Shown here: positions 24,354-32,097 of the stretch, in pieces
Position numbering within the stretch: position 1 is the stretch's first letter
Layout: each line of letters begins with the position of its first letter
Source of the DNA: Butyricicoccus sp. OM04-18BH
GTDB taxonomy: Bacteria > Bacillota > Clostridia > Oscillospirales > Butyricicoccaceae
DNA: 64,000 nt
NCBI RefSeq assembly: GCF_003481705.1
Contig: NZ_QULN01000003.1
Span: 1 to 64,000 of the forward strand
Reading direction: 5' to 3'
The notes under the pieces: generated by a model
The model's input: the letters and a program-made list of their open reading frames with translations, nothing else
The model's database searches: none
Told to the model about the DNA's origin: nothing
Position numbers and translations under genes: made by a program

Positions 24354-25358
24354 TCAGTCCACTTCTTCCCCGCGTTCGATTGCTTCCTGGCGTCTCTTTC
24401 TGATCTCCGCCTTCTGCGCAAGCCACGCCTCCTCCCAGTCCGCGAGCGGCGCATTTTCCTGCCCGCAACTCGAGCCGTGAAGGTTCGCCGGGCTGAGATA
24501 GCCGCCGTCGTCCTGCGGCTTTGGTCTGCTCTGCTCGATCGGCTTCGCCCTGGTCGCGCCGAGATCCGCCGCCGTCAGGATACCATCCCTCTCGCAGCTT
24601 TGCAGCACGGTGCGGAAGTACGCCGCAGGACTCCTCGGTGTCTTATCGTTGGTCTGCCGCGCAGCGTCTAAAAACACTTCCTTCTGCATACCCAGCTTTT
24701 GCAGACGTGCCAGTTCCAGACAGAAATTCTTGTCAAATCTACATCCCAGCAGCTCCTCCAGCTCATCAGACAGAGCGCTCACCGGCGCACTGCTCTGCTG
24801 TCCTCTGCTGTGCTGTACTATACTGTTCTCTCCTGTACTGTCCTGTTCTGTACTGTGTGTACTTTCCGGCTGAGAAACGTCCGTTTCTTGCCCAGTTATA
24901 TGTTTTTCTCGCCAAGAAATAAAGGATTGCAGCACAAAAGACTTGCCGCTCGGGTTTTTCTCTCGCATCTCTTCCTCGGTCGGCAGCCAGATGTCAAAGT
25001 TAATCTGCACGCCGCTGCGTCCCAGCGTGGCAATGAAATAACTCATCTGCATTCTTTTCGACGTGATAAACCCTCGCTTGTACAGGCCGTCGCTAAAAAG
25101 TTCACACTCCACCAAACGGTCGATCACGTTCGCAATTGTTTCCACCGGCACGGCGTACCGCCCGGCAACGTATTCCGAAAGCTGCCAGAGAACGTCCTCA
25201 CGCCCTCGGCCGGAATAATTGATGTAATAGCCCTTATCGCCGTAGGCGATGTCGAGCAGGCACTCATAGATATATGGCCCGAGCACGCCGAATTCCTGCC
25301 GCACGCTTCGCAGCTTGGGATCGCGGAACAGCCCTATATCTCTCGGCCACCAGTCCAA
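24354..25358 (-). CDS. Phage replication protein, Lin1244/Lin1753 N-terminal (DUF4373) with DnaD-like tail
   Basis: A 334-residue protein. The N-terminal about 120 residues (MDWWPRDIGLFRDPKLRSVR, FGVLGPYIYECLLDIAY) match the DUF4373 winged-helix initiator domain. A Ser/Thr/Gln-rich linker (about 160-195), encoded by a CTGT-type short-repeat stretch, joins a DnaD-like C-terminus (LGMQKEVFLDAARQTNDKTP, SPAAYFRTVL). Such proteins bind phage origins and recruit helicase. Start is probably TTG at 25358; no convincing ribosome site is visible, so it could be slightly different. Confidence 0.8.
   Translation of the reverse strand: MDWWPRDIGLFRDPKLRSVRQEFGVLGPYIYECLLDIAYGDKGYYINYSGRGREDVLWQLSEYVAGRYAVPVETIANVIDRLVECELFSDGLYKRGFITSKRMQMSYFIATLGRSGVQINFDIWLPTEEEMREKNPSGKSFVLQSFISWREKHITGQETDVSQPESTHSTEQDSTGENSIVQHSRGQQSSAPVSALSDELEELLGCRFDKNFCLELARLQKLGMQKEVFLDAARQTNDKTPRSPAAYFRTVLQSCERDGILTAADLGATRAKPIEQSRPKPQDDGGYLSPANLHGSSCGQENAPLADWEEAWLAQKAEIRKRRQEAIERGEEVD
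24780..24860. repeat. Short CTGT/CTCTGC-type low-complexity repeat within the replication gene linker
   Basis: An imperfect run of CTGT, CTGC and CTCCTGT units on the plus strand. It encodes the Ser/Thr/Gln/Glu linker of the DnaD-like protein on the minus strand. Repeat-number slippage could change linker length. Confidence 0.5.
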
Positions 25359-25442
25359 CGCAACTTTACAATTTCTGCCCGTAGTATCACCTCCGGTTTT
25401 CAGGGCAGGAAGGGCGGGGTTGCCGCCCTGTACCTTGCCTGC

Positions 25443-26183
25443 TTACGCCAGAATGATAACGTCCTCGCGGAGTTCCTGCGGAATGTGCTGCTCGAACCAG
25501 TCGCGGATATTGGCGATGGCCTCGCGCTTCCATGCATCCGCATCCGCCGCAAAGAGTGCCGCCTGCACCTCATCGCCGGTCTGGCGAATACGGAACACAA
25601 ACGGACTTTTCGGCTGCTCGACCTCGGTAAAGGTGCGGTACGGCGCCAGCACGACCGGGTTCGGCACGCTCACCTGCTTCACAAGAGAAATACCACTGCG
25701 GGCCGTCACGCGCTGCGTCATGCCGTCATCTGCCAGCGATACACCGTTCTCGGTCGTTACCGTGCTGATGAGCTGCACCAGCGTGTCGCGGACTTCGGTC
25801 GGCACGAAATGCGTCTGCATATTGATGATGAACTCCTCCACGCCCAGCCAGCGGCCAAACGGGAACGCCGGTGCGGACAGCTCGGCTTCCAGCAGGCACT
25901 CGCGCGCCTTGTCGCTGTTCAGCTCGCGGTACAGATACACCTCGTTGTAGTCCGCAACGTGGATAACAAAGCGGCGGCTGAGGCTGTCCTCGTCCTCAGC
26001 ACACTCATCCGCGCCGCTCTCGATGTAGTCGCGCACCGCCGAAAGCGTATGTACCGCCAGCGGCGATGCCGTCAGCTCGTTCGGAATGCGGTGCAGCACG
26101 CGGTCTGCATAGTGGCTGCCGTTGCGGAACTCCAGATGCGGAGCCGAAAGGTTTACGATATATTCCAGTGCTTCCTTGATCAT
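25443..26183 (-). CDS. Conserved prophage early protein (related to DUF2303-like proteins?)
   Basis: A 246-residue protein with MIKEALEYIVNLSAPHLEFRN, a central beta-rich region (RRFVIHVADYNEVYLYREL, VEEFIINMQTHFVPT) and a C-terminus EAIANIRDWFEQHIPQELRE. Its overall plan (residues testing a long helix then antiparallel strands) recalls DUF2303-like phage proteins, but the match is weak. It is in the early operon upstream of the replication gene. Function unknown. Confidence 0.6.
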   Translation of the reverse strand: MIKEALEYIVNLSAPHLEFRNGSHYADRVLHRIPNELTASPLAVHTLSAVRDYIESGADECAEDEDSLSRRFVIHVADYNEVYLYRELNSDKARECLLEAELSAPAFPFGRWLGVEEFIINMQTHFVPTEVRDTLVQLISTVTTENGVSLADDGMTQRVTARSGISLVKQVSVPNPVVLAPYRTFTEVEQPKSPFVFRIRQTGDEVQAALFAADADAWKREAIANIRDWFEQHIPQELREDVIILA

Positions 26184-26204
26184 TTTGAATATCCTCCTTG
26201 TGAT

Positions 26205-26579
26205 TTACGCCAGCTTGACGACCTTGGGTTCGGTGTCAACGGACGGGTCGAACGACTGCTGACCGGGCACCTGCGGCGTGTACTCCATCACGATGGGTTC
26301 TGCATCCGTACCGCCGAGCAGCAGTGCGCCGTCGATTGGCTTGACCGGAACCAGCTTGCTGCTGACCTCCGCACGGACAGCCACGCTGTCGCGGTTCTCG
26401 GTTGGCACGATGGACAGCTTGATGGTCAGCGTCCGCGCCTTTTTCGCCTCAGTGTTGAAGTCGCGGCAGTTTTTCATGATGCGCGTCAGCTCGTAGGCCA
26501 CGCGCTCGCCGATCGCGCCGTTCATCATGTCCAGAATGCTGATCTCCTTGACTTCGCCGGTGTTATTAAAGTTGCTCAT
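26205..26579 (-). CDS. Conserved phage protein often labelled replication terminator protein
   Basis: A 124-residue protein beginning MSNFNNTGEVKEISILDMMN then GAIGERVAYELTRIMKNCRD, FNTEAKKARTLTIKLSIVPT. This composition and length match prophage proteins that annotation pipelines call replication terminator protein, though evidence for that activity is thin. It lies between two early genes, with the upstream stop overlapping its start. A Pro/Glu-rich tail follows. Confidence 0.65.
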   Translation of the reverse strand: MSNFNNTGEVKEISILDMMNGAIGERVAYELTRIMKNCRDFNTEAKKARTLTIKLSIVPTENRDSVAVRAEVSSKLVPVKPIDGALLLGGTDAEPIVMEYTPQVPGQQSFDPSVDTEPKVVKLA

Positions 26580-26928
26580 GGTTGTACCTCTCCTTCATGG
26601 CACGCTTGTAGAATCTCATCAGACTGTCAATAACCTCGCCAGGCTCGATTGCCCAGCGTTCCGCATAGCGCAGGATTGCACCGGCGGTACGGTTATCGTC
26701 TGCAACAGTCATAGTCAGCTTTTCGCCCAGCTTGTACTGCACAGCAGCAGATTTCGGCTCCGGTTTCGGTGTAATTGGCACCGGTTCATCCGGTACGATG
26801 TACTCCGTCACCAGCATTTTGCTGTGGCAGCCGCTGCACATATCCATCCGTGTCCGTTTGCCGGTATATCGGATGTCTGCACGTTTCTGTAAAGCCTGTG
26901 CGCAGGTCAGGCATAATTTCTTACGCAT
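26566..26928 (-). CDS. Small phage protein with zinc-binding N-terminus
   Basis: A 120-residue protein from ATG 26928 (GAGGAG just upstream; frame open to 26943). The N-terminal half has CLTCAQ and DMCSGCHSKML, a likely zinc site, followed by a Pro-rich linker and a helical C-terminus (AILRYAERWAIEPGEVIDSL). It overlaps its neighbours by a few bases. Function unknown. Confidence 0.6.
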   Translation of the reverse strand: MRKKLCLTCAQALQKRADIRYTGKRTRMDMCSGCHSKMLVTEYIVPDEPVPITPKPEPKSAAVQYKLGEKLTMTVADDNRTAGAILRYAERWAIEPGEVIDSLMRFYKRAMKERYNHEQL

Positions 26929-26930
26929 AG

Positions 26931-27641
26931 TTACTCCTCGCAAATCCGAATGGTGATACCCGGAAACTCCCTTTCAAACCGCCGCTGCCATGCCTCTGCC
27001 CTGCTGTTGCCGGCGGACAGATGCAGCAGCCAGATGGTGAGCACGCCGCTTAAATCCTGCTTGTGCAGCCAGCGGATTACGTCCGAAACCTCGAAATGGC
27101 TGTGCCGGATGCGGTCTTTCAGCACCGAGGGAATGCGGTCGCTGCGACCCAGCAGGCTTTCCTCGTAGTTGCACTCGACGGCGATGTAGGTCAGCCGGTC
27201 AGCGGTGACGCCCAGATTGGCGGTATCGACCGCCCAGAGCAGCCGCTCCTTCGTCCGGCCGTCCTCAATGAGGAATCCTAGCGGCTCCTCCACATTATGA
27301 TAGGTGCGGAACGGAACAACGGTCAGGTGTCCGAACCGCAGCACCTCTCCTGCCTTGATGAGGTGCGCCGCGTCCATCGCATCCTTGTGGGCGGCGGCTG
27401 TGCCCTCGCTCATGTATACCGGAACGCCAGCTTTCAGCATTTGTGCAGCGGCTTTCGCGTGATCCTGATGCTCATGGCTGACAAGGCAGGCGGTAATGTC
27501 CGCCACGCCATAGCCGAGCCGCTTTTGCAGCTCCCTGAACGACAGACCGCACTCCAGCAGCAGGGTCGTTTCGCCGTCCGACACAACGTAGGCGTTGCCG
27601 CGGGAGCTGCTCGCCAGTGATGTAAACGTCAAATCGGGCAC
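26931..27641 (-). CDS. Metallo-beta-lactamase-fold hydrolase (YycJ/WalJ-like), phage-borne
   Basis: A 236-residue MBL-fold enzyme. It starts PDLTFTSLASSSRGNAYVVS and carries SHEHQDH (H56, H58, D60, H61), the metal site, then VECNYEESLL and a C-terminal LLHLSAGNS. Similar to YycJ-family exonucleases. GTG 27641 is the listed start, though a TTG at 27632 has a better-spaced GGAGC site. It lies in an early operon beside a Rad50-like ATPase, so it may be the nuclease partner; this is inference. Confidence 0.8.
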   Translation of the reverse strand: MPDLTFTSLASSSRGNAYVVSDGETTLLLECGLSFRELQKRLGYGVADITACLVSHEHQDHAKAAAQMLKAGVPVYMSEGTAAAHKDAMDAAHLIKAGEVLRFGHLTVVPFRTYHNVEEPLGFLIEDGRTKERLLWAVDTANLGVTADRLTYIAVECNYEESLLGRSDRIPSVLKDRIRHSHFEVSDVIRWLHKQDLSGVLTIWLLHLSAGNSRAEAWQRRFEREFPGITIRICEE

Positions 27642-28279
27642 GCTCCTTTGCTTTCAGGCGGCGTTTCCGGTTCTTCGGGCGGAATATCGACCTTTTCCTC
27701 GGGCGCGTTGTCCGCAAACTGCGTGGACTTGCGGATAATGTCCTGCACCCACTCGGGCAGCTTGCCGAACGTTTCCATATCCGGCTCATCCGCGTCAAAT
27801 ACGAGGATTTCGCTCTCCGGCTGCGGTGCCGGAAGGCCTTTAGGGAAACCGGTGACCGCCTCGATACCATTATGTAAACGGCCATCATTTCCCTCGTATA
27901 CCGAAAGGCTCAACATTGCCGGTGCGCCCGCTCGTTCTTCTAAGTCAAACCCTTGACCTGCTGAATCCAATTCTTCATCAGTGAAGTTTTTGCCTCGCCA
28001 TGTAATCAGCATCTTATATAAATTGCTGCGCTCGTCGGCAGAAACTCTCAGGCGTCTCGTTGATACCCAGCGCGGCTTGTCCTCACCGTTTACAACAACC
28101 CGTTCACTGGGGATTTCAAAAATAAACATACACTGCGGTACATAATTCCCCTGTTTCTGGTTTTTCGCCTTGACATATTGTTTTCCGATATCGACAATAC
28201 CAATGCACACACCCATATAAGTACCTGCTGGCAGAGGCGCTATGTCCTCTTTCACTTCACGCTTTAAGCGCAAACTCAT
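27629..28279 (-). CDS. Phage DNA-metabolism accessory protein, unknown
   Basis: A 216-residue protein with an N-terminal beta-barrel-like region (APLPAGTYMGVCIGIVDIGK, FIFEIPSERVVVNG) and a later WVQDIIRKSTQFADN helix, ending in a Pro/Glu-rich tail (about 190-212). It resembles DUF669-like accessory proteins that sit beside phage recombination ATPases. It overlaps the Rad50-like gene upstream by four bases and the MBL gene downstream by 13 bases. Confidence 0.55.
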   Translation of the reverse strand: MSLRLKREVKEDIAPLPAGTYMGVCIGIVDIGKQYVKAKNQKQGNYVPQCMFIFEIPSERVVVNGEDKPRWVSTRRLRVSADERSNLYKMLITWRGKNFTDEELDSAGQGFDLEERAGAPAMLSLSVYEGNDGRLHNGIEAVTGFPKGLPAPQPESEILVFDADEPDMETFGKLPEWVQDIIRKSTQFADNAPEEKVDIPPEEPETPPESKGACPI

Positions 28280-30189
28280 TCTATCCTCAACTCCTTATCC
28301 TGCTCCGAAACCACCAGCCGCACGACCTGCGAGCCGATAGGTTGTAACTGCGTGACGCTCTCGGCGTTGTCCACGAAAAGCGGCACGCGGCGGCTAAAAT
28401 GTGCGGAAAGCGTGTCGATAATGTCCATGCCGATATTGATTTTCATGGCGTTGTTCGTCCCCTCGAACGTCGAGCCGTTCCTGTCCATCGGCTCACAGCA
28501 GTCCGCCAGACCGCCGTTGACCTGCTCAGTGAACAGCCGCCAGCGTGTCAGACGGAACTTGCTGTTGACGCTCTCAGTGATAGCCTGCACGCGGTAGCGC
28601 GTGAACTCCTCGCACATGGCAATGAGCCTGTCCATCTGCTCGACCTCGGCGGCGGCAGTGCGCTGCTCGGCCTGCAATTCAGCAATGCGGCGACGCGTAT
28701 CAATGAGCGTCTGCTCTTTGGCGAGCACAGCATCACTTTCCAGCTTGCGGCGCGTCAGCTCGGCGTGCTCGGCTTCCAGGCGGCTCTTTTCCGCTGCGGT
28801 ATCACCGGACAGGCGGTCAATGCGTTTGTCCGCGTCCGCGATAAGCATCAAAATCGCGCCCTTGCGGCGGTCATAGTCCGGCAGGTTCTCCGGTTCTGTG
28901 ATGACCGGCGGCGTATATCCGTCAAGGGCAATCTGCGCTTTCTGCACCTCGTCCTGTGCGTTTTTCAGCGTAGTTTCGGCACTCGCAAGGCGCTCCTGTG
29001 CGGCGGCAATGCCCTGCTTGACCAGCTTGCTGTCCTCAAGGAGTGCGCCCTTGCGCTGCTGCTGATAGGCGGCAAAGGCTTCGCGCGCCTCTGCAACCTG
29101 CTCTGCCGGCAGCGGCTGATGGCAGGTCGGGCAGACGGTTTCCGTGAACTCTTCCGTGTCAATCGCACGCCAGCGGGCACGGTAATCGTTTAGGCGGGTT
29201 TCGCCGTCCGCGATGTACTGCTTTTCATGGTCAATGGTTCTCTGCAAGCGATCAACGTCCTGCCTGCGCTCGGAAAGCGCACGGTTCAACTCGGCGGTCT
29301 TGTCATCCACCGGCACGCGCTGGCTGGCAAGATGCGCGTTGTTTTCGGTTTCCAGCTCGCGGAACTGATTTTGCAGTGCGCCCAGCTCGTTGCGTGCCTG
29401 TGCGGCAAGGGTGTTGTTCGCCAGCTTCACAAGCTCACCCTGCACCCGCTCGCGCTCGGCCTGCAAACGGTCGCTTTCGCTGTGCGCTGCCGCGAAGTCA
29501 AGACTTTCCAGCTCCGCTACCATGCGGCTGCACTCGTCCACGCGAACCGGCAAGGTGTTGAGGTTTGCGTTCATGTCCTTGCGCTGCTTCATCAGCACGG
29601 ACTTGTACTCGTCCACCGTCCGGCGACCGACTTTCTCGGCCAGCTCGGCGAACTGCGGTGCCGTGGAAAGCAGCTGCTTGTCCTCCGGCAGACCGCAGAT
29701 CTCAGCGAGCAGCGTTCGGCGGTCTTTCCAGTGCATTCCTTTCGTTACCGCCCAGACATCGGTGAGCAACTTAAACTGTCTCTCGTCGATCAGCTCTGCA
29801 ATGCGGCGCTTGTATGTGTTTTCGGCAAGCGGCACATCGTCGATGTAGTAGTCGCGCGTGTCACCGGCGTAGCGCTCGATGGACGAACCGCGCGGCTTCT
29901 CCCACTTCTCGCGGAGCACCTTGCGGAGTTTGATCGGCTCACCGTCCACCTCCAGAATGGCGGTCACCTCGGGCATCGCGCCTGCCGGCGCACCAGTCGG
30001 CTTGACGGCCGGGCGGCTGTGACCTGCGCTGTCCTTGTCGAAAAGCAGCCACGTCAGCGCATCATAAACGCTGGTTTTGCCTGCGGCATTGGCACCGAAC
30101 AGGCTATTCACGCCCTCGTGAAAGTCGAGGTGCAGCTTGGGAAAGCACTTGAAGTGCACCAAATCCAAGGATTTCAGAAGGATGTTCAT
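28276..30189 (-). CDS. SbcC/Rad50-like AAA ATPase with zinc hook
   Basis: A 637-residue SMC-like protein from ATG 30189 (ATGA overlap with the previous stop; the longer open frame to 30306 is antisense-style noise). Walker A GANAAGKTS at 32-40, a long coiled coil about 225-580, and a CPTC hook at C353-C356 (CPTCHQPLP) as in Rad50. The C-terminal half contains FEGTNNAMKINIGMDIIDTL and LFVDNAESV (signature and Walker B area). Such proteins act with a nuclease on DNA ends. There is no SbcD-type phosphoesterase here; the MBL protein downstream takes that place. Confidence 0.88.
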   Translation of the reverse strand: MNILLKSLDLVHFKCFPKLHLDFHEGVNSLFGANAAGKTSVYDALTWLLFDKDSAGHSRPAVKPTGAPAGAMPEVTAILEVDGEPIKLRKVLREKWEKPRGSSIERYAGDTRDYYIDDVPLAENTYKRRIAELIDERQFKLLTDVWAVTKGMHWKDRRTLLAEICGLPEDKQLLSTAPQFAELAEKVGRRTVDEYKSVLMKQRKDMNANLNTLPVRVDECSRMVAELESLDFAAAHSESDRLQAERERVQGELVKLANNTLAAQARNELGALQNQFRELETENNAHLASQRVPVDDKTAELNRALSERRQDVDRLQRTIDHEKQYIADGETRLNDYRARWRAIDTEEFTETVCPTCHQPLPAEQVAEAREAFAAYQQQRKGALLEDSKLVKQGIAAAQERLASAETTLKNAQDEVQKAQIALDGYTPPVITEPENLPDYDRRKGAILMLIADADKRIDRLSGDTAAEKSRLEAEHAELTRRKLESDAVLAKEQTLIDTRRRIAELQAEQRTAAAEVEQMDRLIAMCEEFTRYRVQAITESVNSKFRLTRWRLFTEQVNGGLADCCEPMDRNGSTFEGTNNAMKINIGMDIIDTLSAHFSRRVPLFVDNAESVTQLQPIGSQVVRLVVSEQDKELRIE

Positions 30190-30536
30190 GCTTCCATCTC
30201 CTCCAACAGGCTCTTGATGATGTCCTTCGGCGTGCCGCGGCGCAGCAGGTCGGCAATGTCGTCGCCGGTCAGCTTCGCGCCCTTGCGGACGATCGCCGCG
30301 CGGCAAGTCGCGTCCTCGTAAGTCGCGCGCTTCCAGACGGGCGAATCCTTGCTTGCGATGGCGCGGGTCATGGCCACGCGAAACGCTTCACCGGCGTTCT
30401 TGTCCTGCTTGCGAATCTCGGTGTACATGCTTGCAATCGCGTAGCTGATCTGGGCGGTGATGATGTCCATATCGCCGGACAGCTCAACTTCGGTCTTGTT
30501 CACGCCGTTGTTTTCGGTGCAGATGATTTTTACCAT
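30186..30536 (-). CDS. Conserved early phage protein, unknown
   Basis: A 116-residue protein (MVKIICTENNGVNKTEVELS) with GDMDIITAQISYAIASMYTE, then a helix-rich C-terminus including DDIADLLRRGTPKDIIKSLL. It is a soluble, probably nucleic-acid-associated protein by context (directly upstream of the Rad50-like gene). ATG has GGAGAGAAACACA. Function unknown. Confidence 0.6.
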   Translation of the reverse strand: MVKIICTENNGVNKTEVELSGDMDIITAQISYAIASMYTEIRKQDKNAGEAFRVAMTRAIASKDSPVWKRATYEDATCRAAIVRKGAKLTGDDIADLLRRGTPKDIIKSLLEEMEA

Positions 30537-30585
30537 TGTGTTTCTCTCCTGTTCGTGGTATTATAAATTTATAGTATTTTCCTTT

Positions 30586-30624
30586 GCCGCCTTTCGGAAT
30601 TGCCTTTCCGAGGGCGGCTTTTTC
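30586..30624 (+). terminator. Hairpin with T-run, reads as terminator on plus strand
   Basis: GCCGCC..TCGGA..TCCGA..GGCGGC followed by TTTTTC on the plus strand. No plus-strand gene precedes it, so it may limit antisense transcription or form a stable hairpin in the minus-strand early mRNA. Confidence 0.45.
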
Positions 30625-30881
30625 TATTCCCTGAACCCTGCCGCCTGCGTTACCCAGAGATAAAAGGTCAGCGTAGGGATAAAGAACGCGCGGTTATGTG
30701 CGTTTTTCTTGAGCCATCCCAGCCCGAACGGACAGGAACCGTGCTCCAGACAGGCTCTCAGGCTTTCGCCCGCCATGCCGAGAAACGCCGCGCATTCGTC
30801 AATCGGGATCTTCTGCGGATACTTCTCGCACAGCCGCTCCAGCTCGGACAGCTTGGCGGTGATAATGGTTGGGGTTGTCAT
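30624..30881 (-). CDS. Small phage HTH-like/excisionase-type protein
   Basis: Eighty-five residues, with LSELERLCEKYPQKIPIDEC then AAFLGMAGESLRACLEHGSC, a winged-helix or excisionase-like helix-turn-helix, followed by FFIPTLTFYLWVTQ. Such proteins recur in Clostridia prophages upstream of recombination genes. ATG has GAGGTG at a usable distance. Whether it is an excisionase or a regulator cannot be told. Confidence 0.6.
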   Translation of the reverse strand: MTTPTIITAKLSELERLCEKYPQKIPIDECAAFLGMAGESLRACLEHGSCPFGLGWLKKNAHNRAFFIPTLTFYLWVTQAAGFRE

Positions 30882-30926
30882 GGTGGTTACACCTCGCTTT
30901 CGGGGTATCCTCCTTGTCCTCTCCTG

Positions 30927-30935
30927 TGCTATACT
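30927..30935 (+). promoter_or_regulatory. Extended -10 promoter, small plus-strand gene 1
   Basis: TGC-TATACT, with AAGGAGG 15 bases after, upstream of the plus-strand gene at 30960. Its surroundings closely resemble those of the promoter at 31418. Confidence 0.5.
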
Positions 30936-30959
30936 GGAAACGGAAAGGAGGGAATTTTA

Positions 30960-31301
30960 ATGGATAACTTGTCATTTAATGTGCTGAAAGAATTTGCTAT
31001 ACGCCAGAGTATGTCACTCTTGCAGCTTGACGCTGTTATGAACGCCAATACAATAGACGTCTTGTATTCGCTATGGCAGCGAAATTACGTTGCCGCCGAT
31101 GACTGTGACCCGCATTACTCGGAATGTAACGAAGAAAAGCTGTTATACCCTACTATGCCTTTTCACATCACATTCGAGGGACGCGCGGCTTTAGAGGAAG
31201 AAACCAAATCACGAAAATCATTCCAATATAACGAATTTCGCGCTTGGCTCACTCTCGCTATCGCGCTGGCGGCTTTTGTGAAGTCCTTCTTTTTCACTTA
31301 A
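30960..31301 (+). CDS. Small membrane-anchored protein on the opposite strand of the prophage
   Basis: A 113-residue protein (MDNLSFNVLKEFAIRQSMSL) with a winged-helix-like N-terminus (LQLDAVMNANTIDVLYSLWQ, ALEEETK) and one C-terminal transmembrane helix (AWLTLAIALAAFVKSFFF). The frame is open to 30600, but GAAAGGAGG before ATG 30960 fixes the start. It runs against all flanking early genes, has its own extended -10 promoter and a terminator at 31338, so it is a lysogenic-phase moron-like gene. Role unknown. Confidence 0.7.
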   Translation: MDNLSFNVLKEFAIRQSMSLLQLDAVMNANTIDVLYSLWQRNYVAADDCDPHYSECNEEKLLYPTMPFHITFEGRAALEEETKSRKSFQYNEFRAWLTLAIALAAFVKSFFFT

Positions 31302-31337
31302 GCCAAACCGCCAGACACATCAGAATGACCAGCCACC

Positions 31338-31373
31338 AAACCACTTCGTTGATAATGGGGTGGTTTTTCTTTA
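31338..31373 (+). terminator. Terminator of small plus-strand gene 1
   Basis: AAACCAC / GTGGTTT arms around a 15-base loop, followed by TTCTTT on the plus strand. Closes the 30960-31301 gene. Confidence 0.65.
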
Positions 31374-31417
31374 ACCAGTTCCAGAACACCTCATCCCACC
31401 TCGCTTTCTTGCGTATG

Positions 31418-31446
31418 TTGCTCCTCCTCGGCCTATGTGATATACT
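31418..31446 (+). promoter_or_regulatory. Promoter of small plus-strand gene 2
   Basis: TTGCTC, 17-base spacer, TATACT with TGA extended -10. The stretch from the -10 to the start codon is near-identical to that of the gene at 30960 (TATACTG-AAA-C-GAAAGGAGGGAA). Confidence 0.7.
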
Positions 31447-31469
31447 GAAAACTGAAAGGAGGGAAAATT

Positions 31470-31781
31470 ATGTACTACATGCTCTGTTGTGATATTGCGA
31501 CACTTCGTTGTTCGTCTGCTGAGTTGGAACGCAAAATTGCAGAATTCTCTACACGTTACCACAAACTCAGTGATAACCTCTGGCTCTACTGCACGCCAAA
31601 AGATAAGACAATGCAGTATTTTGTAGCTCCTGAAAAGTATTTAGTGCTCTATGCTTTGCAGGAATACATGACACCAGAAAGCTGTGTATTTTCTTTTGCG
31701 ATTCCGAAAAACGGATATTGCTATCAGCTTTCCGATGCGGCCCGTGAGTTTTTGGATATTGACGAACCGGACGACGATTGA
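31470..31781 (+). CDS. Small ferredoxin-fold-like protein (possible Cas2/VapD-like relative)
   Basis: A 103-residue protein starting MYYMLCCDIATLRCSSAELE, with a beta1-alpha1-beta2-beta3-alpha2-beta4 pattern (SDNLWLYCTPKDKTMQYFV, VFSFAIPKNGYCYQL) that recalls Cas2/VapD/SinR ferredoxin-fold proteins. The similarity is pattern-level and uncertain. It is transcribed against the early operon from its own promoter. Its last 58 bases overlap head-on with a minus-strand gene. No CRISPR array or Cas1 is present in the window. Confidence 0.6.
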   Translation: MYYMLCCDIATLRCSSAELERKIAEFSTRYHKLSDNLWLYCTPKDKTMQYFVAPEKYLVLYALQEYMTPESCVFSFAIPKNGYCYQLSDAAREFLDIDEPDDD

Positions 31782-31951
31782 GCTCGCAAAGCATCACACA
31801 CATCTAGCAATTTGCGAACGGCTTGGGTGTTGCAACCGCCCATGCCGTTTTGCTTTGTCAGCAACAGGCCAATCGCCGTTTCGATTTCATCAGCCAACAT
31901 GCAAAGTCCTACTGCATTTACTGTGATTTCACATCCGCTAGGTCTTGACAT
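31724..31951 (-). CDS. Small early phage protein, convergent overlap with gene 2
   Basis: Seventy-five residues from ATG 31951, which has AGGAGGTGAGAAA, the strongest ribosome site in the early region (the frame is open to 32038). The sequence MSRPSGCEITVNAVGLCMLA is followed by DEIETAIGLLLTKQNGMGGC and a Ser-rich tail. It overlaps the 3' end of the plus-strand gene by 58 bases, so transcripts collide there. Function unknown. Confidence 0.65.
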   Translation of the reverse strand: MSRPSGCEITVNAVGLCMLADEIETAIGLLLTKQNGMGGCNTQAVRKLLDVCDALRAQSSSGSSISKNSRAASES

Positions 31952-31968
31952 TTTCTCACCTCCTTCGT

Positions 31969-32097
31969 TTACGCGGTTGCAGGAGAAATCGGTTCGAAGC
32001 TGAACAAATACTTGTAATCGCACTTGTACAGTTCGCACAGGCGATTGATTTCATCCATCGAAAAGCGACCGCTTTTCTTTCTTTCGCATTTACGCAA
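31969..32097 (-). CDS. Possible tiny gene or remnant of a helix-turn-helix regulator
   Basis: Forty-two residues from TTG 32097: LRKCERKKSGRFSMDEINRL then CELYKCDYKYLFSFEPI. This looks like the second half of an XRE-type regulator (final helices plus YKYLF). Its start overlaps the stop of the Cro-like gene by eight bases and no ribosome site is visible. Either a coupled mini-protein or a fragment left by recombination. Confidence 0.3.
   Translation of the reverse strand: MRKCERKKSGRFSMDEINRLCELYKCDYKYLFSFEPISPATA

Noticed and set aside
24699..26633. Plus-strand 644-residue open frame
   Set aside because: It is the antisense shadow of the replication and early genes, with no ribosome site and odd Arg/His/Leu-rich composition caused by GC-skewed codons.
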